NCBI GenBank assembly: GCA_037975125.1
Contig: CM075853.1
Span: forward strand, 51,404,458-51,468,457
From: Latrodectus hesperus
Lineage: Eukaryota; Arthropoda; Arachnida; Araneae; Theridiidae
Length of the DNA: 64,000 nucleotides
Reading direction: 5' to 3'
The number at the start of each line of letters is the position of its first letter. Position 1 is the stretch's first letter. The notes beneath the pieces were generated by a model, which was not told where the DNA came from, did no database searches, and worked only from the letters and a program-made list of their open reading frames with translations. Both the position numbers and the translations under genes were made by a program. Positions 1-12,838 of the stretch are shown here, one piece after another.

Positions 1-231
1 ACGAATGTATGTAAAAAGTAGACATAAACTTAAGGATAGATCTTTATTGAGTTTATTGGTTTTCTTAATGACGTATGTTATTTATTTTTATTTATTAAAA
101 ATATGATGAACAATGGATTATAACTAAATATGTTATCATATATTATAAAAAGAAGATCGGATAGCTAATTAGAATGTGTACTATGTCAATGAATAAATTA
201 TGAGATAGTTCAGTATTCATAACTAGCATGA
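1..231. other. AT-rich noncoding DNA, nothing recognised
   Basis: Ordinary AT-rich sequence up to the target duplication of the first MITE copy. No open frame, splice pattern or repeat recognised. Confidence 0.6.
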
Positions 232-240
232 ATTTGACTC

Positions 241-489
241 GGCACAGTTGCCGTATAATCCATGAAGCCAAATTCTGAGATTGACGATTTTGTCGAATTT
301 TCTTATGTATCTGGCAACCTTGTTTTTATTACGTCATACATATGGAGACCTATAAGGATTATGCAAAAAATTCTATTTTGGTAACCCTAGTATTTACGTC
401 ATCGCTCACGTCACAATACGTCATCTTGGCATTTCTTCATCGTCAAAAAAATTCAGAATTTAGAATCATGGATTATGTGGCACCTGTGC
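241..489. mobile_element. MITE-like nonautonomous DNA transposon, copy 1
   Basis: A 249-bp element with imperfect terminal inverted repeats: the left end reads GGCACAGTTGCC and the reverse complement of the right end reads GCACAGGTGCC, both followed within a few bases by ATAATCCATGA. It is flanked by a perfect 9-bp direct repeat, ATTTGACTC (232-240 and 490-498). A second copy at 48829-49080 aligns along its whole length, with scattered substitutions. It has no coding capacity. The interior holds four ACGTCA motifs. A 9-bp duplication is known for Mutator-like elements; hAT elements make 8 bp. The superfamily is therefore not settled. Perfect flanks suggest a younger insertion than copy 2. Confidence 0.85.
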
Positions 490-498
490 ATTTGACTC

Positions 499-3439
499 AT
501 TATTAAAAATAGCACTAAGCACATTGTTTTGGACTGAAGATTAATTTAGGGCAGAAGAAATATTGCAATAAATGATCAACGTTTGCTTAATACATAAATA
601 AAACAGAATTTAAAATTTAAGGAAAAAATACTGTATAAACAATCAAAGGTGTACAAAATGCAAAATTTAAATACTTAAATAATACATTCAACTGAATTTT
701 CAATTTTACAATTAACAATCAAAATTTGTTAGCAAAGGAAATATTTCAATCAGAAAATGTTTGGTAAAACAATTTATACAGAAAATATTAAAAAGATGTC
801 CTTATTTATATATTTACTATGTTATTTAATAGCATATACATATCAATAGTTTATGGATATTATAATTTACCGTTAACAGGCAAACCAATAATAATCTCGG
901 CCATCTGTTTTTTCATATAATAAATTATGCCTAAAACATATTTTAATAATGCTGTTTACAAGGGACAGTACGTGTTAAGAACCTGATGATTATCATAATG
1001 GTGGATTTGTGAGACCCTAGCATAAATCTCTAATGTTTAAATATCCAATTTTTCTTAAACTTTTAAACTTAAATTTATTAAACTGAATTTTTAATAGTTC
1101 AAATTGACAAGTATTTGCGAATATTCATGCAGTCTTTTTAAAATATTTATTTAAATTTTTGTGAGATAGTATTTAAGAAAATAACAAGAGAATTTAGGAA
1201 TTCCCTTTCACCTCTTTATTGATTTCACATATTTTAAAATATAATACAATAATTCAGTTGCTTGGACATATAATAAAGCAGTAAAAAATTTAAGATCAAA
1301 TAATTTCCTTCAAAGAAAAATACGGGAATTTATTACAAAAATATACAATGATAAGCAGATGCCAAAATAAAACTAATATATGATTTCGACTTTTCATATA
1401 TTTATTTTCGAAAAGAATTACTTTGAAACAGAAATATTGTATAATAAAATTATACAATAGTCATATTATTTTAAAACAATAAAAAAAATTTTGATGTTTT
1501 CTTCAATTAAAAATAGAAATTGTATTACCAAAATATACAACTGTAGAAGGATTTGAAAGTAAAGCAAGTATATGATCATGACTTTTTCCTATACACAGAC
1601 TCAAAGATGAATGCTTTGAAATAAATCTTTATAATTATATAAATGTAGCTGACATGGTAACTAATCAAAACACTGATGTAGTTTCTGTAATGATACAATA
1701 AATAAAACTAAATTAACAGCAAATAAAAAGTTTTAAAATTGTTTTTGTGCCGTTAAATTTTTCATTAATTTGAGAAACATGGGAGCAGTAATTTTTATAG
1801 CGATGTACGCGAATTCCTTGATTAGATGAAATGCCATAAAATGTTAAAAACTCGTACAGAAATTGGAACCACTATTGTTAAATCAGCCCTTAATAGTTGT
1901 ATTCAGCTTTTAATTTTTTTTAAACATTTTTAACTAAATGTTATCATAGATTGATAAATTTAGCTAATCTAACATAATTTTCTTTTGATTCAAAAACTTC
2001 AAAAAATTATATAAAAAACTAAAATAAAATGTTATTTTAGTCACATAATGAAAATTATATTTCGATAGATTTTTTTTATTTAAGTACATTCGGCAAACCA
2101 AATAATTTAATTTAAATTAAATTAAACTTATATGAAATATTCAAGCTCATTCTTTGGTTATCAGTATTTATATATACTAAATTTTGATATTAAAACTTAA
2201 TTTTTATAATATCATGTAGAAAACAGTGATAAAATAAAAGGCAACTTAAAAGCTATGTTACATTTTATTCATTAAATTTGTGTGTGTGTGTGAAGAATTT
2301 TAAATTCTTGACAGTTTCTTACTTAAAAATGCATCCGTAGTTTCTAGCTTTTAGTACGATTTAAAATAACATCATAACATGCTTAGAAAGGAAATAAAAT
2401 TGGTGACATAATTAAAAATGTTTTGAAATATTTAGGAATTTAGGAAAAGTATTTGTTATAAAACTAACGTATTTAGATGCATCTTTTTTGTCCTTTAAAA
2501 TAATCTAAGCATTCACACTTCATTTGATCAGTAACCTACATACATTCAAAGCTAATATTTTGAGAGATTAATTTTTGCGTGTTTCTTTACCTTAAAGCGA
2601 TAACATCAATATAGCACAGCTTTTTTATTTTTTAAACAGAAACAAATTTTAGACAACTAAAACGAATGTCATGTATTTTAAGATGCAAAAGTAATTTATG
2701 ATTTTTATTAAGTAAAAAGTACATTAATTTGATTTAAAAAAAGGTAATTTTATTGCTGTCAAAGGAAATATAATCTTTTCTACAAAATATTATTTTCATA
2801 CCCATATAAATTTTATCTTTAATCAATACAATGAACTAACTTATAAAGATACAACATTAATTTAATCTTCAAGCAAATAAACACATTGTTTTCTATTTAA
2901 TTATTAAATATTTATTATGATTGTTAAATATTAAATTTGTGTTTCAATTTTTGCGGATTAAAATATTGCTTATGTATTTTGCCAACAATGAATTTTATAA
3001 CATACATTATTAGAAAAAACTCTAAAAAATTTATTTTTATTTACTTGATATGAATCGTAATCATCTACTTAAAAAAAACTTAAGTGTCTAATTTGGATTT
3101 ATATTTAATATGATTGTTTTCAATTGTTTCCAATGAAGGAAATCTCTACATTAACAATACAATATAAACTACTAAATATTTAATATATACTAAAATTTTT
3201 ACAAAACATTTTATGCCTAGTATATACAAAGCAAAATAACTAAAACATAATTTTTAACTTCATAAAAAATTGTAAAAAAAAATTATTTTAGCTAAGTTTG
3301 GAATGTATTTTAAATTAATGTATCCTAATTTTTTTAGATTCTAAATTACTCATTATTTTACTGCTATGCATTTTTATTCGTTTAAAATAATTATCTAAAT
3401 TTAGTTTAAATTCCTTATATATATAATATACAATTACAT
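499..3439. other. AT-rich noncoding DNA, nothing recognised
   Basis: About 2.9 kb of AT-rich sequence with short homopolymer and TTTAAA-type runs and a small (TG)n at about 2280. I see no coding pattern, repeat family or RNA gene. Confidence 0.6.
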
Positions 3440-3460
3440 ATGTATGTATGTATGTAAGTA

Positions 3461-3495
<35 letters not shown>

Positions 3496-3514
3496 TTGTG
3501 TGTGTGTGTGTTTG
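3440..3514. repeat. Compound microsatellite (TATG)n-(TG)n-(TA)n-(TG)n
   Basis: TATG tetranucleotides pass into TG, then TA, then TG dinucleotides. The open frames across it (Tyr-Ile or Thr-His repeats) are translations of the repeat and not genes. Confidence 0.95.
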
Positions 3515-4880
3515 TTTTCAAATATTAACCAAAAGCATGACTTTAAGTAAAAAACAAAAGGAAATTTATTAATTAAAAATAATTCTTTACTATGCAATGA
3601 TTTCCTTTAATATGGAAATTTTCTAACTGAATACAAAGAAAGTTGAAGTTTTAATAAAAGTTCTATAACTTTCCATAGCAAAATCAAATAATTAATCTCC
3701 TGTCTTTTCCATAATCGAGACAATTTTAAAGACATCTGTAATTAATTAAGACTTGTGTCGAGAGACACAGGAAAAGAAGTTACTTTTAAAGTAATTTGGG
3801 AAATTCTCGTTTACCCATGAGTGGCATAATTTTATAATAGATTCGTTTTAAGAATATCCTTATTGAAATTCGGTTATTTTATAGTGAACTGGAACGTTGA
3901 AATTAATTTCTGTAGAACTTTGACTAAATTTTTCAATTATCTTATTTCATTTGTAAGCTAACAGTACTCTAAGAGGTAATGCTCAAATATAATTAAGAAA
4001 TTTTCACAAGATTAAAATTTCACAGATCTAAGTAGGCACTTGAAAGGCCAAAAACCATCCTCCGTTGCCATGATGGCAAAATACAGGTGAATGTAGCGAG
4101 ATAAAGAGGAATTAAATAGCCTGCTTTTTCAAGAATTCGGCGTGATTAATGAGAAAATATTGGGCAGGTGAGATGAATGATATAACTTCAGTACTCATTT
4201 CTTTCCATGGAGATTTAATGTGCGTTAGAAAAGAATGGAAATCAAGACAAATAAAGTAAGAGAACTCTTAAAAAGCAATCGACTTCATATCGAAAAAAAT
4301 TAGGTCAGTACTATTGTTTTCTGTAAAAGGAGAATATATATTTTCTGTAAAACTAGAATATATTTGTATAATGAAGCAATTTATCATTTTAACTATTTTA
4401 CAAAATATTTATGGAACTGTCACTTTTTTCATAAGTGCGTTGTTAAATATGCTGCATATGTATATCTTCCTGCCATAGCATCTCTCCTATTGACTATTTT
4501 TTTCTTGATTTGCTAAAGAAATATGTAAAAAATTGCATTTAAAAATGTAATTGAACCCAACTGAAGATATTCATTTAACTGTCTTTGAGTTCCAATATAA
4601 AATACAAAAATTGAATTATTCCTTTTAACAAACGTTATAAATGTAATAATTTTATTTGCGTGCATAATTAAAATGTTACATAGAATCAAATAAGACTTAA
4701 ACATTACTATCATGAAATAAATGCAATTAAAAGATTTTAAACGAAAAATAAAAAGAGAAATGCAATTGTAAATTTACCACCAATCAATAAAAATTTAACT
4801 TAAAGTAAAACAAATAAGTAAATTTTAATTTTAGTTAATGATATTATAAAGTTAACTTAAATAAATAATTTATTGTTTTA

Positions 4881-4884
<4 letters not shown>
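3515..4884. other. Noncoding DNA, nothing recognised
   Basis: AT-rich sequence, slightly less so around 3700-4300. No gene, splice pair or repeat copy was recognised. The short minus-strand frame at 4513-4713 has no feature suggesting coding. Confidence 0.55.

Positions 4885-4962
<78 letters not shown>
4885..4962. repeat. (AT)n microsatellite
   Basis: About 39 uninterrupted AT units flanked by AT-rich DNA. Confidence 0.97.
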
Positions 4963-4967
<5 letters not shown>

Positions 4968-5390
4968 TTATTATTATATATTAGTAAGGTAATGTTTTCT
5001 GTATTAGGATTGATTTCAGAAAATTTTGATTTTTTTAAAACTCAGATAACTGTTTTATGCAGCAAATTTAATTTTATTTTATTTACCAATCAATTTCACA
5101 AGTATAGTATCATTACCAGTATTTTATTACGACAAAGTTCTCTCCAATAATCAACTAAATAAAAAAATTACTCCAATAAACTTTCTAGCTAATAAAAAAA
5201 GTTAGAAGCAATACACTCTTGTTTTCTCTTATTTTGCCATCATTATTTTCTACTAAAAAAAACAAACAGGTGATTACTTTCAGATCATCCGTCGTTATGG
5301 TAGCGAAACAGGGCAGTGCATTTTGCACACACACACAAAAAGAAATGTATAACACGCTTTTTTATTATTCTCTTCATAGCACCTCGTAAC
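4963..5390. other. Noncoding DNA upstream of a GC-elevated island
   Basis: AT-rich to about 5230, then gradually richer in G and C. Contains a short (AC)n at about 5326. Nothing specific recognised. Confidence 0.5.
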
Positions 5391-5828
5391 AGTTTCCTTT
5401 CGTAAGAACCACTTGTTCAACCAACTGCGTCCAGAGTTTTATACAACTGTTACCATTTCCTCAGTCCCCCAATGAAGCTTTTGAAACCGTCTCCCCACCG
5501 TGGATGACTGGTTACGTGCCCATACCAATTCCTACTCTCTTCTCCAATATCGAAAGTAGGTGTGAGGAGCAGTAGCGAGTTGCTCTACCGTGAAAAGCAG
5601 AGAACCTGGAGGAATAGGAATGGTAGAAACAAAAAGAGGAAAACAAAAACCCTGAAAGCGATCGCAGCATATCGTTGATGAGCTGAGAGAAGGTTTCGGA
5701 AGCAACGGAGTTGTTTTTGAGATTTATGCATGATGAAAGATTGGGATGTATCGGTTCCGTGCTTTCTGCCAAGGATTTCCTCACTCAGAAAGTGCAGGAA
5801 CAACACTATTCCCTCCAAGTTCCACAAA
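5391..5828 (+). other. GC-elevated island, candidate untranslated first exon or promoter
   Basis: About 440 bp with clearly more G and C than its surroundings and no visible repeat structure. It ends at CACAAA followed by GTAAGT (5829 on), a near-consensus 5' splice site on the plus strand. The plus strand has no long open frame, so if transcribed it would be a 5' UTR exon. It could belong to the FAM107 gene far downstream or to an unseen gene. Overlapping minus-strand frames of 90 and 94 codons exist (5512-5784, 5585-5869), but their products show no recognisable domain. It may equally be an unrecognised repeat or regulatory island. Confidence 0.3.
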
Positions 5829-5951
5829 GTAAGTTGATGTCCATTAAATAATAGAGCAACCTTATACATTTTATATGAATATGTTTGCTAATTTCAGAAT
5901 GTAATCTTATTTTTGTATTGATAGTTATCATTCAAATATCCATCATTTAGC

Positions 5952-5952
<1 letters not shown>

Positions 5953-6025
<73 letters not shown>
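5953..6025. repeat. (TA)n microsatellite
   Basis: About 36 uninterrupted TA units. Confidence 0.97.
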
Positions 6026-6028
<3 letters not shown>

Positions 6029-9000
6029 GCATATTTATAGGTTACATCTCTGTAATACATAACTTAGAAGATTTATATTTATATATCTCTATTTGTGTGT
6101 GTGTGACCTTCATTACAAAATTTGGAATTAAATTCAAAGTTTTTTGTAGTACATAATAAAAACATACATAAAATTAATATTTCAAGGTTTTTAATAATGT
6201 ATGCTTAAAGTTAACAAAGAGAAAAATTTTGCATTGTTATGTTATGATGATTTTTTACTCAAATATATGTCATTAATTTTATATATGATTTTTCTCGTTA
6301 AAATTTATATAGCAAAATAATTTAATAAATCATATTGCTTACTCTAATAACAAAAAATATCATCACTTGTTTATAAAGTGTCTTTTTTTAATAGCACTAT
6401 TGATTTATACCACTATTACATTAACCCCGATTCCGGTCATACAGATAAAGAATAAAAAAATAATTTAATAAATGAAACTTTTAGATGAATATTAATTTAA
6501 TGCTGATGATCAAAATGTGAAATCAAATTTTGACTATGTACACAATTTTAAATTCCGATGATTTTCATTGATTACATAATGTATAGATTTCAAATTATAA
6601 AAGCATTGCAGTTTAATGAGATTATAAATTTATTAATGTGAAAATTACCTTTTTTACAAATTAATAAACTGGATACTTTAGTTTCATAAGTCTAATTGAA
6701 AATCTTGTAAGCCACGAAAGTCTAAAATGTCATTACTGAGAATTTAAATTAATGGAACTTAACTGCTTAAAATGTAATTTAAGATGGTAATCCATCAAAT
6801 ATTTCTGACATTGAGGGTAATCAATAATGTCCTTTATTGAATTATAGTGATTCAAGCAATCGTTAAATAAGAAAAATGAAACTTTCCCCAATATCCTATA
6901 CGGAAGATTAAGAACAGGCGGGGAAAATCAATCGGTAACATTTTTCAATCCATGTTCAAAACCAATTTTTATTGTTGGAAAAAATAAATTAATAAACTTT
7001 TCTGTTATGATTAAGGAAATTCTAATAATTCTTAAGTTTTTTTATCCAATTAAGAAATTTTTAAGTATTCTTAAAAATATAACGGCATTTATATATTAGC
7101 ATCATAGAAGACATTTTAATATAAAAACAATTTTCTATACAGTTTTAAATTGCGTATGTTTAAATTCAATGACAGATAATTTGATTTAAATTGCTTTGTT
7201 TAAATTGTAATCTAATATATCATTTTAACATTCAAATATTCTTATTTTCAAAACATTAAATACTTTCAAATAGAATTCAGTGATTACAGTAGGAAAAATT
7301 TGTGAAATAATTTTATAATAAACTCAATGGTTTGTGACAATGTACTTTGCCTATTTATATATAAGATATTTATACTTACATATATGATGATTAAAACAAG
7401 ATTTATACATTTTAAATTAATTTGTAAGAAAAGATTGCTGTTATATACATTTTGATTTAAAATAGTATTAACTGTATTAAATTTTGTTTTACATTTCTTG
7501 ACTGAAAATGAGGAATTAAAATTATATTAGAAACAATCAAATGAGTAAATCTGCTTAAATCGTTATTTTACGAAGGAAAATACTTTATCATCGAAATTTT
7601 CTTCACTGAATAGATCAAATGACTTTGTTATCATTATTTTAAGAAATTTATAATAAAATAAAATTAGTTATTACGATAAATTTGAAAAATAAAATAAAAG
7701 ATAAAAATTTATTGGAAAACGTCACTTAAATACTTTCCGCACCACTTCTTCTATAATTCCTCAACTTTCTTTAGAGTATTTTTTGTCACTACAAAATTTG
7801 GATCCATTTCAAAGTATTCTTCATAAGAAATGATAAATATAATTACTGAAGTCTTATAAGTGAGATAAAAATGTAATGATTTGACCTCAATTTCAAGAGA
7901 AAAATATCATACTTAAAAATTCTAGCATCTTACAAATGTAATTTTTATACATTTCCCTTTATGCATTTGATCCATTTTCCTGAATAAAATCCGCATTCTA
8001 TGTACCCACCAAATTTTTTATCTGGAATTGAATTGGGAATTGCGTCACGGAATATGATAAAACATGCATCTGAATGTTGCTCTCTAGCTGACTTAAAATT
8101 GAAGGCATGTTTCTTTTAGAAGTTTTGACTGCAGCATTTGTAATTAGTTTAAACCGTTAATTAACACTAATTTCAAATCATTGTAAATTTCTTATATTGC
8201 CTATTTCGGAACACTGATCACCTCATAAACGGAATTATGTAGATCGTTCTTTTTTCTTTTCATGTTATAATCTATATGTAATCATTGGAAATAAATAAAA
8301 AAATGTGTATGGTATCTGACCCTCTAATTCTTTTTACACTCAAAAGGATAGTTTAAAAAATTAGAATATTTAATAATTCTAAATTTTTGAAAAAGAACTA
8401 TTTAATAAAATGTAATAAAACGTGAATGAAAAAAAGTCCCGAGTCAACAGTTTATTACCTTTACAATTAAAGGGAAAATTCAAACCTTCCACATCTCATT
8501 CGATTCCTTTTCAGCATCAAGAAATAAGATTTCATGTTAGCTGTTCCAAGTATGAGATCATATTTCATGATGCAAAACACCGTCCTTAATAAAACTATAT
8601 AAATATTAAATATTGTTATTTTTAAAATCGCAATTTTTCCCCGATTGCAAAATACACATTTTCCACTGGAATCGATGATCCGCAAAATTTGGTGGACTTG
8701 TTCTGCTAGTTATGAATATTAACATATTTAATTAGATACATTCAATATCAAATAATAAGTATTATTTTCTTTTAAAGATAAACTAAAATATAAAAATTTT
8801 AAATATCAATTTTGATTCTTATATTTATAAAATTTTTGTTAATGGGGAACAACAGATTTTACAATTCAAATCTCATTTTTAATATTAAACGTGGATCACT
8901 TAAATTACGATAGTGAAGCGTGTAATATAATGGCAGATCAGAATTTCTTCGCAGGTAAATTTAAATTTTGCATTCATGAATTAAATATAAGAGTATAAAA

Positions 9001-11836
9001 TTTATTTCAATATAAAATGTATTCGAATTTTTCTTTGTCTAATTATATCATAAACATAAAGGGTATATGATTTAATTCTTTTACCTAATCTTTTATTTCA
9101 CTGTAGATTCATTGAGAATGTTCATATTAACGGTTAAAGGTCTAACATTAACGTTTTACAAAAATACAGCTATATTTATTGAAATGGGAACGAACAATTT
9201 CTGTAGAAAATATAAATCATATATATGACACGTTGTTTATATTGTAAATAAACAATGGAAGTATCTAAGATAGATATAACTAAGCACAGATTTTGTCCAC
9301 TTCCAAAGGAAAGATTTCAAAATGGCAAATCTTTTTTCAGAGCATGATAGATTCAGAAGAACCATCGATTGGTTCAAAGAAATGTTTACTCTTTCGGGAT
9401 ATTATAAAGAAGGCTTTTTAAAAGGTTTCTAAGGAAAATCTTTAAATCATAGATGTGAGAGAAGATAACTGATGTAAATAAGAACTACAGTCAAAATGAT
9501 GAGAAAGGATAAATTAATTTTCATCAAATAGTATCGTGGTTTAAAAATTTTTTGTAAAATTTTATCCGTTAAAAGTATTAGTAAACTGCTCAAAATTAAG
9601 CCACCTATTGGAAAAGAGTTCCGAGTTCTATCCCACTCACTGTTGAAAAGCATGAAATGAGAGTTGCTTTTCTGATTTTTATCAGGATTGATGCCCAGAA
9701 GATTTCTAGGCTTCTATCCTCGTGAATAAGACGTGAAATGTTAGGGGGTCTCATTCATAAATTTTACATTCCAGAAAGAAATACCCAATGGATATTAAAA
9801 TAAATCATAACAGCGTTTAGAAATTAGGCTAGCTGCTACAAATTCATTTTAACACCAACTTAGAATTTACAAGAATTACATAATCCTGGAATCATGATTT
9901 GGTGTAATTTCTACGGTAAAAACGAACTTCTATGTCACCACATGAAGAATAAATATCAGACTTGGTAATATGGAGATAATACTTCGTACGTTTGGTAATT
10001 CATTAAAGAAATATAATTCAATAATCAACCATGGACCTTTCTGTAGCACTCAATTTCAAACTATCGACCAATTATCAGACATGTTGTTCAAATATGAATC
10101 ATTATAGAGAAATTCATCTCTGTTTATAAAATAGGCAATTTTTTAACTCAATTCGCTGGATATAGTTTGCGGCCTCAATTAGGAATTGAACTCTGTTTTA
10201 CGACAAAAGTAGATAATCTCAAGTTTATTTTACTAAAACTCAAACACTAATGTTAAAATTCCATAATATGCCTGATAATTTGATTTTAATGCTTTGATAG
10301 CGTCTAAAACCAAAAGAAAATCGAGGTTTCAACTTATGATTTGCAAATTTCCTTCGTATTCATGACGGAAATAAAACATATAAGTTCTGTTAAGGTATAT
10401 TTAAAGTTGATGAATCATTCTTTTCTATAGAAATTTATGAGAACACTTGGCGTGATCAATATATTATTTAAAAGAAATAGCAAAACAATATCATATTTAT
10501 AAATTATACAAAATGTCACCACGAGGCTTCAAAGGAAGTAAAATGTGACTCACATATAAATTGAAATAGTACAAATTGTATAAAAGTGTATCGTGAGACA
10601 AAGAAATTTACTATTTATTAATTTTGAGAATATTTTCATGGGTTGAGAAAGAGAATCCAGATCAATACGACATTCAGTGAATATGAGAAAAGCTTTTTCT
10701 GTAAAGATCAGAAATGTATAACTCGACTCTCATATTAATAAAAAACTATCTAAAAGATTTACTATATAGTTATGTGATACATCTAATTGCTCTATTTTAA
10801 AGCCAATATTAAATAGTTATTTTCTAAAATATTGATTTAAGTTGCTTTTAAAGCTGTTGCTCTTTTGCTGAAGGTGATGCATTTAAAATAAATAAAGGAA
10901 ATTTATAAAAAATACATTCAAATTCCCAATTTCCATTCACAAACACGTTATATGAAATGCTCATGACTAATTTATGAACTTTAAGTACAATCGTTCTTAA
11001 ATTTTGTTACATCAAATGATACTTTTGAATTCCTTGATTAAATGAGTGATTGCAGTATCAATAAGAATGGATTTGGATTTTGAATTCCTTTCTCCTCTGC
11101 AAGTATCCCTTTCGTATGTTACCTTATTTGTTTCTTAGAAAAGAAAGCTCGTCAAGAAGGTGATCATTATTACGTCTATACATAAAAAATCATATAAATG
11201 TCAGGCTGCTTTCGCGGGAACTCGGTTCTGCTGCCTGTGTGGTATAAACAAGTTATTATAAGAAAACGACTCAACTAAAGAAATTTCTTACGTTATATTA
11301 TTTAACGTTAATCACGTAGAAGGTACATTAAGGTTAGTTGGGAGAAAAGTAAAATAAAAATGTTTCGTAATTCTTTTGATGTAAAAATTACCTAGAGAAA
11401 CGTGACTTACGGGTACATTCTTCTCTCCTCTTATAAATATAATGATTTCAGAAGGAAAAAGAATTTGCTTTTTTTAGAAGAGTAATTTAAGATTCCGAAT
11501 TTGATAAAGTCAGTGAAAAGTAATTGTTTCAAAGAAACGTTATTTTTGTGGTAAAGCATAATTATTTTGTGCTCTCTTTTTGGTCATTTTTTAAAAACAT
11601 GTGACATTTATTTGATAAAATCATTAACGGAATAGTTTTTGCTTAATTTAATTCAAATTATTGTGACAAAATTATTTTTCTTCAACTCATCAAGAATTTT
11701 TGAATAGGTTATATAACATGATTAACTGTTTAAAATATATATTAAATTAAGAAAAGATTTAGGAAGTTTAAGCGATCTATCTATATATATATTATTTAAA
11801 ATTTCTTAAAAATATCTTAAGAAATTTTAAAATATA

Positions 11837-11841
<5 letters not shown>
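6026..11841. other. AT-rich noncoding DNA, nothing firm recognised
   Basis: About 5.8 kb of AT-rich sequence with no supportable gene. A less AT-rich patch at 9300-10700 has mixed base composition but gives no convincing protein match in any frame. Short frames at 8467-8685 and 9447-9653 (minus) show no domain. Confidence 0.5.

Positions 11842-11926
<85 letters not shown>
11842..11926. repeat. (TA)n microsatellite next to SINE
   Basis: About 42 TA units directly beyond the 3' end of the minus-strand SINE. It is either the SINE tail or the left part of a TA tract into which the SINE and the LTR element inserted. Confidence 0.95.
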
Positions 11927-11929
<3 letters not shown>

Positions 11930-11930
<1 letters not shown>

Positions 11931-12196
11931 CTAAGCTCCGTGGCACGACGGCCCAAGTGGGCTAAGGCCGACAGTGCCCATCACTGTTTTCATAACCCAT
12001 GGCCCTGGGTTACGAAGCATATATCCTAATTAGGTGGTCAGCATAACGTGAGACCCCAGTTCTTAGTTGCCAAGCACGCTTGGTTCTCAGTTTATCGACC
12101 CACTGAAGGACTGATTTGACCTTGCCCAACCCGAGGATCAAACCTCGGACCTGTGCTTTGGGACCGTGAAGCACTGCCACTAAGCAACTTGGCTTC
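11930..12196 (-). mobile_element. tRNA-derived SINE
   Basis: Read on the minus strand, the head has a tRNA-like internal RNA polymerase III promoter: an A-box-like TTGCTTAGTGG (12177-12187) and a B-box-like GGTTTGATCCT (12134-12144), spaced as in a tRNA. An unrelated body of about 190 bp follows, and the unit ends in a (TA)n tract. G+C content is well above the surroundings. The A box has one mismatch and the B box a substitution and a one-base shortening from consensus, so it is probably a transposed copy and not a functional tRNA gene. Confidence 0.7.
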
Positions 12197-12219
12197 TATA
12201 TATATATATATATATATAT
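12197..12219. repeat. Short (TA)n between SINE and LTR element
   Basis: About 11 TA units separate the 5' end of the SINE from the 3' LTR of the Ty3/Gypsy element. This is the left flank of the LTR insertion. Confidence 0.9.
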
Positions 12220-12221
12220 TG

Positions 12222-12822
12222 TACCGAGCTCCACGGGTTCGTGTTGATTGAGAGTTGAATAAAGCAACCACTTAATGAACACAAGACTTTTATTCGTAAA
12301 AAACTTCACTAGATAAACGAAATTACCGCTGTAACAATCACAATTATACAGCTACAATTCGTCAGATACGATAAGAAATAGCTTCCAATCACAGGTCTCA
12401 AATACCTCAGACAGAGAACAACTAGCAGTCACAACTAATCGTCTTCACTCACTGACTGTCTTCACAAAACTGACTCTTCCATGTCGGGCTGCGGTATTTA
12501 TACCTGACTTGGCGGAGAAATCTACCAATTTCGCCAAGGTTCTGGAAGCTTCTAGGCTATCTCGAAAAATATTGGTCCTAGAGCTTAGGTGATGGATGTT
12601 TCCAGAAGTATCGATTTCTCGCCAAGTCGCCAAAAATCTCGCCAACCGTCGCCAAGTCGCCAAGAATCTCGCCAACTGTCGCCAAGTCGCCAAATCATTA
12701 GGAAATCCGCTTTTAAACTACAACACGTCTAAATACCGCAATTTTTGCCCAAAATGTGAGAATTTCTGATCTGTCTGAGATATTTTACGACAAATATAAT
12801 CATTATTTACAAATTTGTAACA
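12222..12822 (-). repeat. 3' LTR of the Ty3/Gypsy element
   Basis: 601 bp, matching 17807-18407 throughout on reading. In sense orientation it starts TGTTACAAATTTG and ends CTCGGTA(CA). It holds a 30-bp tandem repeat in U3 (about 12617-12696), TATAAATA at 12495-12502, an initiator TCAGTT at 12468-12473 and AATAAA at 12289-12294. The 82-codon frame at 12445-12693 crosses the transcription start and is most likely not a gene. Confidence 0.95.
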
Positions 12823-12838
12823 TTGCCCCCTCTCAAGG
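12823..12838 (-). other. Polypurine tract
   Basis: Sense sequence TTGAGAGGGGGCAA lies immediately before the TGTTAC start of the 3' LTR. This is the usual place and composition of the plus-strand primer for reverse transcription. Confidence 0.8.

Noticed and set aside
4030..5320. Weak similarity between about 35 bp at 4048 and 5283
   Set aside because: Roughly two-thirds identity over a short span, within what scanning a whole window can give by chance.
9700..10130. Possible Tc1 transposase relic (a frame reading IMIWCNFYGKNELL)
   Set aside because: Only one weak block resembles transposase; no QDN or PIEN block follows in any frame.
12445..12693. 82-codon frame repeated identically at 18030-18278
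   Set aside because: It lies in both LTRs, crosses the inferred transcription start and is driven by the 30-bp repeat. Identity between the two copies reflects LTR identity and not selection.
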